Numbered from the stretch's first letter, positions 44,501 through 53,857 are shown. The stretch: DNA of 64,000 bases from Ureibacillus sp. FSL W7-1570 (GCF_038593265.1 NZ_CP151979.1:1874001-1938000); one strand, 5' to 3'. Translations and numbers: made by a program. Notes: generated by a model from the letters alone, not told the origin.

Positions 44501-46215
44501 GGCTCTTACGTTCTTTTGGTGAAACCATATATGTACAGTCCTTCATCTCTTTATTAATTTTTTAAAAAAACATTTTATAAATGATATAACACTCGTTTTT
44601 CAAGTAAATCCAGCTTTGCCCGGCCATACATGATTCGTTTCATCAGCTTCAATCGGTGAACATGGCCTTCCACAACTCCGTTACTGTAGGAAGTACTAAA
44701 TGCCAGCTTAATCGACTGTAAATCCCTACGGAGTCGAAGTGCACAATCATATAAATGATTGTTTGGAGAAGACAATTGTTTTTCCAACCATTTGAAAAAT
44801 GCCGGATAGTTCCGTTCATCAAATGCTTCTCTAAATGTTTGAACCATTTGGTGGAAAGAATGAAGGGATGGGTACATCTTAAAGGATTGTTCAAGAAGTT
44901 GCAGTTCCTTTTCTAAAAGTCTAGATTTTCGTTTCCAAACATATGAAATCATTTGCCGTCTGGAAATTCGAACGGAAGATTCCTTAATCCCCTGCCGTTT
45001 TCTTTCTTTTCGTATGCTTTCGACTGCAACGCGGACACCTGAAAGTGTCCCCGTATATCCATATTTACGAAGTTGCGCATCAATTTCACGGATGGTCTTG
45101 CCCTCTTGTTCGAGTTGCTGAATGTATTGCTCAAAACCATCGGTTTGCCGTTTTCGCTTTCTTTTTACTTGAACCGGCATCTCGGTTATGTTGAGATATT
45201 TTGAAATGGTTCGGGGATCCATATGAAATTCTCTGGCCAACTCCGCTTTTTTCTTTCCTTTTTTGTATTCCTGTTGAATGCTTTTGATCATCATCCATTT
45301 CTTTTCGGCTCTTTCTTTTTGTCTCCTTTGCAGTTTGGTTTCATGCGGAAAGGTTTGTTGGTCCGTTTCTTCTTTTTCCAACGTGATGACGGAAGGAAGA
45401 ATCGAGGTGAGGCAAGCATCGATCTGCTTCTTTACCGCCCGGACAAAATGCCATCGGTCATATACTTGCAAAATACTTTGCGAAGCGTTCTGAATCCCTT
45501 TCCGAAAAGCCTGATAGCCATCACGACTGACAACTTGGATGTTTTGATGATTTTTTAGCCATTCTGATATGGTTTCCGGATAACGTTCCGGAAGTAATGC
45601 AACAGGCTTGTGCGTGCTCAGATCACAAATGATCGTGCCATAGCTGTGTCCTTTCCGAAAAGCAAAGTCATCGATTCCGATAAAAGGGGGACACCTCTTG
45701 ATGAATCTCCGTTTTCCGAATAAGGGAGAGCAATACGTCATGGCTGACAGGGAGGGACAGGGCTTTCGCTACTTTTTCGCCATTGAGGCAGCTGGTGGAA
45801 AACGCGATTTTACGTAATACTTCTTCGGACCGTAAAGTTCGGCGTCCATTTTTGGAAATCCAATCATACCGTTCAGTAAAAATTTTTTGGGTGCAATTGG
45901 GTTGGTCGCAAAACCATTTTCTTGTGATAAGCAGGATGGAAACAGCTTTTCCGGCAATCGGCAAATCTTGAATCATGCGTGTATATCGGCTGTGTGGACG
46001 TGTGGAAGGCACTTGGCAATGAGGACAAGGGCAGGATTCATGAGTGCTTCGAACAATAAAGGTAATGGAGGATGGTTCTTCTTGAATATCCAGAACTTCT
46101 AGGAAAGGATCCGGTGAAGACCAATGGATTTGACGATTCATCATTCATCACACCTTTTCTTTTATTATACTATAAAAGTAAAATTATAGGCCTTCACCAA
46201 AATTGCGTAAGAGCC
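44501..46215 (-). mobile_element. ISL3-family element, copy 2, with ACTTTTAT duplication
   Basis: The ends GGCTCTTACG (44501) and CGTAAGAGCC (ending 46215) are flanked by ACTTTTAT at 44493-44500 and 46216-46223. It has the same length and the same gene content as copy 1 (9463-11177), in the opposite orientation. Confidence 0.95.
44575..46144 (-). pseudogene. ISL3-family transposase (copy 2) in two frames
   Basis: This is the same two-frame structure as copy 1. The N-terminal zinc-finger part is at 45668-46144 and the DDE part at 44575 to about 45685, joined at the run CCCCCTTTT near 45680-45690. All core motifs are present (GIDDFAFRKGHSYG, YDRWHFVRAV, GVVEGHVHRLK). The clean 8-bp target duplication shows this copy transposed with the shifted gene already in place or just before the shift arose. 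Confidence 0.85.
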
Positions 46216-46236
46216 ACTTTTATTTTGCCATACACA

Positions 46237-46601
46237 CTATATGTCCTCTGAACCTTTACCTTTGGAATCCGATAGTAATCCCTCATTTCGTTTAAATAAT
46301 TTCGTACAGTGTTCTCAGCGACTTCCCTGAAACCTAACTTTTCTTCCAACCAATCATAAACTTGTGCAGCAGTTAAATCAGGATGTTCCTTCAACCACCC
46401 TAGAATTTGATCATGATAAGGGTCTAGTTTCTTTTCTCTTGTACGTAATGTACTTAAAAATTCTTCAAACTCATCAGTACTCATATTCAAATAATCTATC
46501 ACTCTATTTCTTGAAATATTTAGTTTTCTTGCAATAGCACTCTTGGAGAATCCCTCTTTGTATAAACGATGAATCTCGATGTAAAGCATAAATCTGTTCA
46601 C
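46237..46601 (-). pseudogene. IS21 IstA N-terminal fragment (element 6)
   Basis: About 120 native residues remain: HTH GFSKSAIARKLNISRNRVID, LDPYHDQILGWLKEHPDLTA and NTVRNYLNEMRDYYRIPKVK. The frame then enters element 5 DNA and stops at 46194. No catalytic core is left. It belongs to the same subgroup as element 3. Confidence 0.85.
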
Positions 46602-46739
46602 TCCTAATTCCTCACTTTCAATAGACTAGTAACAGTATATTTGAAAGTGATTGATGGTGGGGAAACTGTTTAATCTTATTTGGGGAATTCTGTTGAGTTC
46701 TATTTGTGGAAAACTGTTGATTCTAGTTTAGCGTTTACA
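46237..46739 (-). mobile_element. IS21-family element 6, left-end fragment
   Basis: This carries the first part of an istA gene and the terminal DNA ending in GCGTTTACA (tip at 46739). The other end has been displaced by element 5. Its repeats (AAACTGTT) resemble those of the relic at 19103-20689. Confidence 0.75.
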
Positions 46740-46991
46740 TCTATCAAATTCTTTTGCTTCTTCTTTTGTAAATCCATAAGAAAAGCGTTCTTCTTTGTTT
46801 TCATCATTTAAAATTGATAATACATGATTTCTATTTATATCAAATCCAAGGGTTTTCCTTAATTTAATGTTTTTCTCCAATTCCATTTGAGTCGGATTTC
46901 TATTAATCTCGGAAGCCATTACAAAAGATGTACTAGTGAAAAAAAGAAAAAAAGTAACAAAAAATACTAGTAAATGATTAATTAATCTTAT
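46740..46991 (-). pseudogene. Secreted protein gene fragment, no standard start codon
   Basis: The reading RLINHLLVFFVTFFLFFTST...SFVMASEINRNPTQ looks like a signal peptide with cleavage after MAS or nearby, then a charged region up to KEEAKEFDR, where IS21 element 6 cuts it. AGGGAGG is at the right distance before ATA (46991), but no ATG, GTG or TTG lies between it and the internal ATG at 46919. The start may be a mutated ATG or a rare ATA/ATT. Function unknown. Confidence 0.45.
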
Positions 46992-47073
46992 CTCAAATAC
47001 CTCCCTTTTTTTACCTAAATGGTATAATATTGGTATATAGAAATCAACAAAAAATTTGAAAATAGGGTGATTA

Positions 47074-47487
47074 AATGAAAAAAAATTTTATTTAATTATC
47101 ATTATATTTTTTATTTTATTTTCTAGTAAGCTTCTTCATAAGGAATATGTATATTTAGGTGAAGAGAATGGGGTTTTAGTTGAAGTAAAAATTAATAATT
47201 ATTTACTATTTATCACCACATTTCAAACAAGAATTTATAATCAAACCGATGATGAAATTAGGGTGGCTAAGCCTATCACAAAATTATATATTAGTTCTGG
47301 AATTAACGTACCGAGCGGAATCCAAAATGATGTAATTAGATATGTGACAGTGAAACCAAATAGTAAAATAAATGGAAAAATCCATTTGAAGCTGATTTAT
47401 CCGAAAAATAGACATTTTGCAACAAGTGTTAGTTATCAAATAAATAGTGAAGGATATACAATTCATATTGCTGATAAAATAAAATAA
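47074..47487 (+). pseudogene. Small membrane-anchored protein, frameshifted at an A8 tract
   Basis: ATG at 47074, after AGGGTG, is followed by eight A residues and stops after six codons. With nine A residues the frame would read MKKKFYLIIIIFFILFSSKL, a signal or anchor helix. It would then continue through YVYLGEENGVLVEVKINNYL, FQTRIYNQTDDEIRVAKPIT and YQINSEGYTIHIADKIK to the stop at 47487, about 137 residues. I do not recognise the family. The shift may be a lesion or a slippage switch. Confidence 0.55.
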
Positions 47488-47558
47488 TCAAGTGATGGAA
47501 CTTTTCAGACACACCTTTCAAAAAGAAAGATCTTGGAGGAAGTGAAACATAAGAAAAG

Positions 47559-47593
47559 CATCTACCCGATTACAATGTAGATGCCTATTTTTT
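47559..47593 (+). terminator. Rho-independent terminator
   Basis: GCATCTAC pairs with GTAGATGC around a 10-base loop, followed by CTATTTTTTATT. It ends the transcript of the gene at 47074-47487. Confidence 0.85.
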
Positions 47594-47730
47594 ATTACGT
47601 CAAATAAAAATATTAATTACTATTCTTAATAAACGTTGCTACTATAATCTAATAATAGAATAATGCCATTTGCACATCCGAAAATTGGATCTACGTCAAG
47701 TTTTTGGACACAAAAAGATTAAGTTTTTTT

Positions 47731-47840
47731 GCACAACAACCATTCATGGATTGTTCCACATCCCAAGTAGATTGTCAAAGTGAAAAGAGCCTTTGACAAT
47801 CTACTTGGGACGTGGAGAAATAAACCCATGGCTGTTGTGC
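47731..47840. repeat. Long imperfect hairpin inside IS3 end
   Basis: A 20-bp perfect stem (47761-47780 with 47791-47810, loop TGAAAAGAGC) is extended by CCAC/GTGG and, after an internal bulge, by GCACAACA/TGTTGTGC at the outer ends. The structure covers 110 bp. It may be a terminator, an inserted foldback element, or part of the IS. Confidence 0.7.
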
Positions 47841-47881
47841 CAAAAAAATGTGAAGGGGGGAAGTGTTCTGTACCCCATGTT

Positions 47882-48735
47882 TTACGCTGCTATTCGGCAC
47901 ATTTTTTCGTATTCATCCGGTGTCAAATAACCAATGCTTCCATGAATTCGTTTGCGATTATACCAACCTTCGATGAATTGAAATAACGCAATTCTCGCTG
48001 TCTCAAAGCTTTCGTATTTGGTTAGATACACTTCTTCTTTTTTCAATATGGCATGAAAAGATTCAATACAAGCGTTGTCATATGGACATCCTTTTCGACT
48101 AAATGACGGAACCATTTCATGTTTTTTAGTAGTTTTTGAAAGGCTTCACTTGTATATTGTGTTCCTAAATCTGTATGCACGATAAGACCAGGATCGGGCT
48201 TTTGATCTTGAATCGCATTCTGAAGTGCTTCCAGCACAATTTCTGATGTCATGGTACGAGAGAATTTATATCCGACCACTTTTTTTGTATGTAAATCAAG
48301 AACGGACGCTAGATAACACCAACCATCACGAAGCGTATGGACATATGTAATATCAGCTACCCATTTTTCGTTGATTGTTGTTGTAGTGAAATCTTGATTT
48401 AATACATTTTCTCGTTCTTCTACGGGCTTTTGTGTTGGTGTTGGGCGGAATTTTTTTACAATACATGATTGGATGCCTGCTTGTTTCATCAAACGTTGAA
48501 CTCGATTGATACTGCCTGTATAGCCTTCTTTTTTAAGTATTTCAAAGATTTTAGGGGCCCCATAACGACCCTTACTTTCTTTATGGATTGCTCGAATTCG
48601 TTCAAGCAGTTGTTCGTTGGCGACATGATAGCTATTCGGCTTCTTGTGAAACGATTGATAATACGTACTTTTAGGCATCTTTAAAACAAGACACATCATT
48701 TGGATTGGATGATGTTCGCTTTCTTTTGTAATCAA
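47882..48735 (-). pseudogene. IS3-family OrfB transposase, frameshifted
   Basis: The first frame (48043-48735) has KGRYGAPKIFEILKKEGYTG, NEKWVADITYVHT (Asp), GLIVHTDLGTQYTS (Asp) and loses phase after LLKNMKW. The second frame (to 47882) continues with SFSRKGCPYDNACIESFHAI (Glu) and RIHGSIGYLTPDEYE. One inserted base near 48110 separates them, just between the second and third catalytic residues. The element is therefore probably dead. The DDE core is otherwise complete. Confidence 0.88.
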
Positions 48736-48755
48736 GTCAATCAGTTCTTGCTCAT

Positions 48756-49016
48756 CTATTTTCTCGCGAATATGGTCATAGCCTTTTTTAAGATTTCGAT
48801 CTCCTGTTTTAATCGAAGATTTTCTTTTTGAATGGCTTCTATATCAGCCAAAGTTAATTCCTGTTCACATTCAATTGGAGAGAGTTGCTTAATCCATTTA
48901 TAAATCGTTACTTCTGAAACACCATATTCGCTAGAGAGTTGACTGACTGGAGTGCCTGAGCGATAAAGCTCAACTACTGTTTGTTTAAATTCTTGATTAT
49001 ACCGTTTTTGACTCAT
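48756..49016 (-). CDS. IS3-family OrfA (HTH protein)
   Basis: This 86-residue protein has the HTH KQTVVELYRSGTPVSQLSSE and EVTIYKWIKQL, then a leucine-zipper coiled coil (LRLKQEIEILKKAM, about residues 68-81). It is the usual OrfA, which joins OrfB by programmed -1 frameshifting in active members. It looks intact, but its orfB partner is broken. Confidence 0.85.
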   Translation of the reverse strand: MSQKRYNQEFKQTVVELYRSGTPVSQLSSEYGVSEVTIYKWIKQLSPIECEQELTLADIEAIQKENLRLKQEIEILKKAMTIFARK

Positions 49017-49101
49017 GATTCGGACACAACCTTTCGTTAGTTTAATATTAATGACTTAACCAAGTTGTGTCCATAAATCTATACTACATCTACTTGTACC
49101 G

Positions 49102-49586
49102 CCCACACAATAAAAGAGGATTTTTTAAAAGAAACAATTCTAAATGACATAAAATCCTTAATTCATCAAATTGACAAAGAGCAATATATAAAGAAGATGG
49201 AGAGAAAATCGAAAAGTACAAAATCGGATTCTCAAAAGAAAATCAATAAGATTAACAAACAGATGGATGTTTTAAAAAATCGAAAAAGGAAATTCATCAA
49301 CCTGTTAGCTGACGGAATCATTACCAATGAAGAATATCAAGAGAGTATTGAAGCAACGAACAAGGATTTAACTGAATTAATGGAACAGAAAAATGAACTT
49401 CTTTCATTGATGGAAAGCGAGGATGTAATCGAAACAATTGAAAAGCTCAAAAAGGAATTACTTCAATTCCTAAATTTCGATGAATTAACCGAGGATATTC
49501 TCCATCGACTGATTAATCGAATCGAGGTAAAAGAGGACGGTACACCAATAATTCATTACCGGTTTACCACACCAAAAATTGAATAG
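49102..49586 (+). pseudogene. C-terminal fragment of a large serine recombinase
   Basis: The frame enters from IS3-flanking DNA and reads AHTIKEDFLKETILNDIKSL, then a long coiled coil (NKINKQMDVLKNRKRKFINL...LTELMEQKNELLSLM) and the closing LHRLINRIEVKEDGTPIIHY. These are the coiled-coil and terminal parts of large serine recombinases. The catalytic N-terminus and recombinase domain are absent. It is not part of the recombinase at 58510-60081 and marks a second, decayed integrative element. Confidence 0.75.
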
Positions 49587-49622
49587 AGGCAAGAGAGAAA
49601 CCTTATCTTGCCTCATTTTTTT
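49586..49622 (+). terminator. Rho-independent terminator
   Basis: GAGGCAAGA pairs with TCTTGCCTC around a short loop, followed by ATTTTTTTCATTTT. It closely follows the recombinase fragment. Confidence 0.85.
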
Positions 49623-50164
49623 CATTTTAAAACTATCTGCGAAACGCACTCAACGTGTGTTGACTATACAGTAAGAACAATTATTCAGAAGTGGATAGTG
49701 TTTGCTGTTTTCTTAATACCCGTGTTCAAGATGTTATTTCTTTAGAACTATATCCTGAAACAAGCAATTCTGGTGCTACTGCCGCATCATTCCGATTCGC
49801 TGTGGTCAACACAGGAGATAAAATGATTCCCTCGGCAGTGGTGGAGAGATGGAGCTTATATCCTTTAAACCAGTGGTATCGGGTGGCCGCTCCTCATTTT
49901 GCTTGCGAATCGTAAAAACTACTTCGAAGTTCCGTGCTGTCGGATCCACACAATTTGGGGATACCGTACTTCTAAATCTTTGAGCAGCTGTGCGCGAAAA
50001 ACAGGAAATCCCTGTTCTCAACCACTTCGCCGCGCGGAAAAACGAGGAGGGACTTCCCGAAGCCCGCAAGCTCGCTGAAAATAGCGAAAACGCCGGAGGA
50101 TGGGCCTAACATAAAAGAAGTACACTTCATATCCAACACCTAATAATTTACATATAACCAAATA
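49623..50164. other. Unassigned stretch with a GC-richer block
   Basis: I find no gene with a ribosome-binding site. The block 49800-50110 is GC-richer than its surroundings and may be a relic. The minus-strand frame at 49806-50069 lacks coding character. Confidence 0.4.
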
Positions 50165-50206
50165 AAAACCTTAGTTCCCTATATGTGTAGTGGAACTAAG
50201 GTTTTC
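50165..50206 (-). terminator. Terminator after the alkaline phosphatase gene
   Basis: AACCTTAGTTCC and GGAACTAAGGTT form a 12-bp stem with a 13-base loop. On the minus strand it is followed by TTTTTATTTGG. It lies 30 bp after the phosphatase stop. Confidence 0.9.
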
Positions 50207-50235
50207 AGGCTTTCTTCTATAATCTATCATGTACC

Positions 50236-52146
50236 TTAATTATTTAAATTTAACGCACGATATAAGAACACTGCAAATTCAGCTCGTGTCGTTTTAGAAC
50301 GTGGATCAAACATTCCACCTTTTCTACCAGTTGTTACCCCATTTTGATAAAGGATTTTTATATTTTCTTGATGAGCAGGCGAAGCGGATTTTAAATCAGA
50401 TAATTTTACTTGAACATGGTTTTGAGCTTTTAAAGAAAACGCACGAACTAAAATAGTCGCCATTTGTTCACGGGTTAATACATCATTAACACCAAATGTT
50501 CCATCTGCTTTTCCCTTAAAAATGCCTTTTGCTTTTGTTGCAGCAATTTCTTTAGCATATGGATGATTTTCATTCACATCTTTAAAAGCGTTTAAATCAG
50601 TTGGAATCTCAAGATTTAATGCACGCTGCAACATAACAGCTGCCTCAGCGCGTGTAATCGCTTTGTTTGGATAGTAGTTTCCTTTATCATCTAGAGAAAT
50701 GACATTTTGACTGATTAAATGTTGAATTTCATTATAAGCAAATTGACCCTCTTTCATATCGGCAGGAGTTTGTCCTGTTTTTGGTTTATTCACTTTTTTA
50801 TTTTCTAAAATGTCAAAAATAATTTTCGCATGATCAGTGTTGTCAATTTTACCAGCAAAACGTTCAATTTGCGGTCCGTATCCATAAACCGCTACATCTT
50901 CTCCAGTATGACCGCCTGTTGTCCAACCAGTAACAGAACGGGTATTAAAAATTGCTTCAATCGCATCATCAATTGTTCTAAGGTCTTTCGTTTGCGCAGC
51001 GTCTTCTACGGATTTAATTTCTTCTTCCGTTAAATCAAGAGCAATATATTTCTTTAATGTTTCTCTCACATTTGCACCATTGACGATTTTTTCTGCCATA
51101 AAATCAGGTGTTCTTTTCGCTGCTTTGATTGGCTCTGGGAACCAGTTATAAATACCATTAGCTCCTAATGAGAATCCCCCTGTAGAATGGTCTGCTGTTA
51201 ATACGACTAAGGTTTCACCGTCTTTTTTCGCAAAATCAAGAGCTACTTTAAAAGCTTGTTCGAAATCTTCCATTTCAGACATTGCCGCTACAATGTCATT
51301 ATCATGTCCAGCCCAGTCAATTTGGCTTCCTTCAACCATTAAGAAGAAACCATTTTCGTTTTTACTTAAACGTTCAATCGCTTCTCTTGTCATTTCTTCT
51401 AGATCCGGAGTTTCTTCAGTACGGTCAATGCGTTTAGGAAGACCGCCTTCAGCGAACAATCCTAAAATACGTTCGTTATTGTCTTTTAACAATTCATCTT
51501 CATTTGTCACAAAACTGTATCCATCTTTTTTAAATTCTTCGACTAAACTCCGATCTTCACGAATGAAGTTCTTAAGTCCTCCGCCTAACATGACATCAAT
51601 CTTATGTTGGCCATTGATTAATTCGTCATAGTAGTCATCCGCAATCGCATTCATGTTCTTTCGGTTCACATCATGGGCACCGTAAGCAGCCGGTGTTGCG
51701 TGCGTAATTTCTGATGTCGCTACAAGACCTGTCGACATTCCTTTTTCCTTTGCTGCTTCCAATACCGTTTTTACTTCCGTCTTATCATTATCAACCGCGA
51801 TAGCCGCATTATACGTTTTAATACCGGCTGACATCGCTGTTGCTGCAGAAGCAGAGTCCGTGATATTTTGATGTTCATCTTCTGGATTTGTAGATTGCAT
51901 ACCAATTAAGTAGTCATCAAATGTTGTATTTTCGACAACAAATGTATCAGGGTTATCTTTCATATAACGATGTGCTGTTAGGTAAGAAACCCCCATTCCG
52001 TCCCCTATCATAAAGATGATATTTTTAACTTGCTTCGGTTTTGTCTCAGCTTTGACAACATCATGATTCGTTACTAAGCTGCTGACTCCTAAACTAGAAG
52101 CTAACGTGAACGCCGTTAATCCTCTAAAAAACTTCTTCTTGTCCAA
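50236..52146 (-). CDS. phoA: Alkaline phosphatase with C-terminal S-layer-homology repeats
   Basis: This 636-residue secreted enzyme starts at TTG 52146, preceded by AAGGAGG; an ATG 14 codons upstream lacks a binding site. It has a signal peptide (residues about 1-32), then the alkaline phosphatase fold: NIIFMIGDGMGVSYL (metal Asp), NITDSASAATAMSAG (nucleophilic Ser), VEGSQIDWAGHDND, LTADHSTGGFSL and TTGGHTGEDVAVYGYG. From about residue 465 three SLH repeats follow (QHLISQNVISLDDKGNYYPN, IAATKAKGIFKGKADGTFGV, ILYQNGVTTGRKGGMFDPRS). They should hold the enzyme on cell-wall secondary polymers. It releases phosphate from monoesters at the surface. PhoP-like repeats lie upstream. Confidence 0.95.
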   Translation of the reverse strand: MDKKKFFRGLTAFTLASSLGVSSLVTNHDVVKAETKPKQVKNIIFMIGDGMGVSYLTAHRYMKDNPDTFVVENTTFDDYLIGMQSTNPEDEHQNITDSASAATAMSAGIKTYNAAIAVDNDKTEVKTVLEAAKEKGMSTGLVATSEITHATPAAYGAHDVNRKNMNAIADDYYDELINGQHKIDVMLGGGLKNFIREDRSLVEEFKKDGYSFVTNEDELLKDNNERILGLFAEGGLPKRIDRTEETPDLEEMTREAIERLSKNENGFFLMVEGSQIDWAGHDNDIVAAMSEMEDFEQAFKVALDFAKKDGETLVVLTADHSTGGFSLGANGIYNWFPEPIKAAKRTPDFMAEKIVNGANVRETLKKYIALDLTEEEIKSVEDAAQTKDLRTIDDAIEAIFNTRSVTGWTTGGHTGEDVAVYGYGPQIERFAGKIDNTDHAKIIFDILENKKVNKPKTGQTPADMKEGQFAYNEIQHLISQNVISLDDKGNYYPNKAITRAEAAVMLQRALNLEIPTDLNAFKDVNENHPYAKEIAATKAKGIFKGKADGTFGVNDVLTREQMATILVRAFSLKAQNHVQVKLSDLKSASPAHQENIKILYQNGVTTGRKGGMFDPRSKTTRAEFAVFLYRALNLNN

Positions 52147-52198
52147 ATACAAAACCTCCTTACAATGTTTTATATCAATAATAAACATACAACGATTG

Positions 52199-52237
52199 TA
52201 TTAATAGATTATGAATTTTCTATTAATATTTGTAAAA
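52199..52237 (-). promoter_or_regulatory. PhoP box upstream of alkaline phosphatase
   Basis: On the minus strand TTAATA (52226-52221), TTCATA (52215-52210) and TTAATA (52204-52199) are spaced exactly 11 bp apart, with a weaker fourth match (TTTTAC, 52237-52232). This is the PhoP-binding pattern of Pho-regulon promoters in Bacillus. Confidence 0.6.
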
Positions 52238-52431
52238 TTTCCGAAAATACAATAACAATTAAACTTGACCAACTGTACAAAAACTGTTCATTCTAGACGT
52301 AATGCTTCAAAGAGATATGCCATTATTTTTACACCAATTTACATTCATTTAATTTATATTAAAAGAAAATTCATATTTCTTTATTATCATAAATTTATGC
52401 TACTTAAAATTTCGTTTTAGGAGGAACACGA

Positions 52432-53136
52432 ATGGTGAAATATGTTCCATTGATTTTAAGTTTTATGCTGTTATTTGGATGTTCAGCCAATCAAGATAAA
52501 AAAGAAGAAATAACCCGGACAAAAGCTGCTAATCAAAGCGAAATAAGAGAAAACGAAGCAAATAAGACCGAGTATTCAAAGACAGAATATAGCGGTAATC
52601 CTCAAGTTACAGACGATTCGTCATTACAAAAAGCCGGTGATTCGTTTTGGGATGAAAAAGGAAAATTGATATTAGAAGACATAAAAGAGGTGAACAAAAC
52701 GTATAAAATCGGTCCTATAGAGTTAACCATATTAGATGTCAAAGTACTTCATTATCTTCCAGCATATAACTTAATTGATTTTTTCCATGGATTTACACAT
52801 GAAGCAGAAGACTTTGATTTTATAAGAGTGCAGATGAAGATTAAAAATACAACAAATGAAGAAGTATACTTCGCACCAATCGCTTTATTAGAAACAAGCT
52901 CAGGGGAAAAGATGACTTGGGAAAATGATTTTTATCTTGAAGAATTAAACGGCATGTATAGCGGCAGCGAAGAGAAGATAGGCAACATGGGATTTCCTTT
53001 AAATAACCATGTTCATGGGCAAGAAGACAAAGCTAAGAGTAATCATTTAGAATGGATCAAACTAATGACAAGTGAAGTGCTAAATAAAGAACATAAAGAA
53101 ATTGCCGGCAAAAAAATAATAGAAATAAAATTCTAA
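52432..53136 (+). CDS. Lipoprotein of unknown function (DUF4352-like)
   Basis: This 234-residue protein has a lipoprotein signal ending in MLLFGC (lipidated Cys near residue 17), with AGGAGG before the ATG. A long hydrophilic linker rich in Glu, Asn and Lys (residues about 20-75) precedes a C-terminal domain. There, YKIGPIELTILDVKVLHYLP, FIRVQMKIKNTTNEEVYFAP and GEKMTWENDFYLEE recall the immunoglobulin-like DUF4352 fold. It diverges from the phosphatase gene with about 285 bp between them. The family assignment is tentative. Confidence 0.65.
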   Translation: MVKYVPLILSFMLLFGCSANQDKKEEITRTKAANQSEIRENEANKTEYSKTEYSGNPQVTDDSSLQKAGDSFWDEKGKLILEDIKEVNKTYKIGPIELTILDVKVLHYLPAYNLIDFFHGFTHEAEDFDFIRVQMKIKNTTNEEVYFAPIALLETSSGEKMTWENDFYLEELNGMYSGSEEKIGNMGFPLNNHVHGQEDKAKSNHLEWIKLMTSEVLNKEHKEIAGKKIIEIKF

Positions 53137-53700
53137 TAGTGCGACTTTAACTTTGAAAAGAAGAGTGAAGTTCATTGATCAGCCTGAAAGCTGAATGAAA
53201 TAGGTGTACTTGTTTATAGAAGTTTAGCCAAGAAAACCTGTCATCTTGCCGTCAGAATGAATCAGCTTTAGACAAGAGAGGACTTTCCCTCTCAATTGTC
53301 CGACTTTCATACTCTTTTGCATAGATCATCTACAACTTGCTTTTTCTTAAAAGCCGGTGACATTGGAATATGAAATGTTCTGCCTTTTTGTATTTGAATT
53401 GCGAATAACTTCATTCGAAAAATTCGTCTTTATTAAATTGCTTTAATGTTTGTTGAGCAGCAGAACTCATTAACTTTAACTTATAGTTTTAGTTTTCGCT
53501 CGTTTTGCATTTATGATGGTTTCGAAAAAGTGTTGTCAAACAGAATAAAGACCGAAAAATAAACTTTTGACATGGAAAAGGGGAAAGGGCTTGAGAAATA
53601 AGGATTTCCCTTCCCCTTTCCCTTTTTTCTCGCAAAACTTTATTTTCATTTTCGCACAAGTTTATTCAGTTTCTACAATTTCAAGGCTAGTTTCGCTACA
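53137..53700. other. Degenerate intergenic stretch
   Basis: No gene is evident. A G-run/C-run imperfect hairpin followed by TTTTTT lies at about 53575-53632 and may be a terminator. Remaining DNA looks like decayed coding sequence without a usable frame. Confidence 0.45.
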
Positions 53701-53804
53701 CACTCCACATGCAACGAGCGGGGTGGATTGATGTCTTTTACATTGTCGGTAGTCGGAAACAAGTCAAAGGCACTTTTTGCACTATCGGTAGGCGGGAACA
53801 TATC
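53701..53804 (-). repeat. Left 104-bp direct repeat: C-terminus of RumA-like methyltransferase
   Basis: The minus strand encodes DMFPPTDSAKSAFDLFPTTD, then NVKDINPPRSLHVECV, after which the reading departs from the other copy. It matches 60404-60507 with about ten differences. Together the repeats bracket the arsenic island. Confidence 0.75.
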
Positions 53805-53813
53805 GACATATAT

Positions 53814-53856
53814 AATTATAACGCCAACTACTAGATTTGTAATTGGCGTTATAATT
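53814..53856 (-). terminator. Terminator of the ars operon
   Basis: AATTATAACGCCAA and TTGGCGTTATAATT form a perfect 14-bp stem with a 15-base loop, starting two bases after the arsC stop codon. It may act in both directions. Confidence 0.85.
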
Positions 53857-53857
53857 A

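Larger units (their letters stand above)
43285..46236 (-). mobile_element. IS21-family element 5, partial, with ISL3 copy 2 inserted
   Basis: The sequence is nearly identical to element 2 from inside istA (43285) to the end TGTGTATGGCAAAATAAAAG (minus strand, from 46236). The istB half is absent. ISL3 copy 2 interrupts it between 44501 and 46215. Confidence 0.85.
47706..49073 (-). mobile_element. IS3-family element with broken orfB
   Basis: TGGACACAA near 47706 and TTGTGTCCA ending 49073 form the tips. orfA and orfB are on the minus strand. An unusually long hairpin lies between orfB and the left tip. Confidence 0.7.

Noticed and set aside
49806-50069. 87-codon minus-strand frame with DTTGLKDISSISPPLP
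   Set aside because: No start signal and no family recognised. It may be part of a relic, but I could not support a gene.
53701-53804. CRISPR-like interpretation of the repeated blocks at 53701 and 60404
   Set aside because: Only two copies, 6.6 kb apart, each over 100 bp and encoding protein; there is no spacer array.
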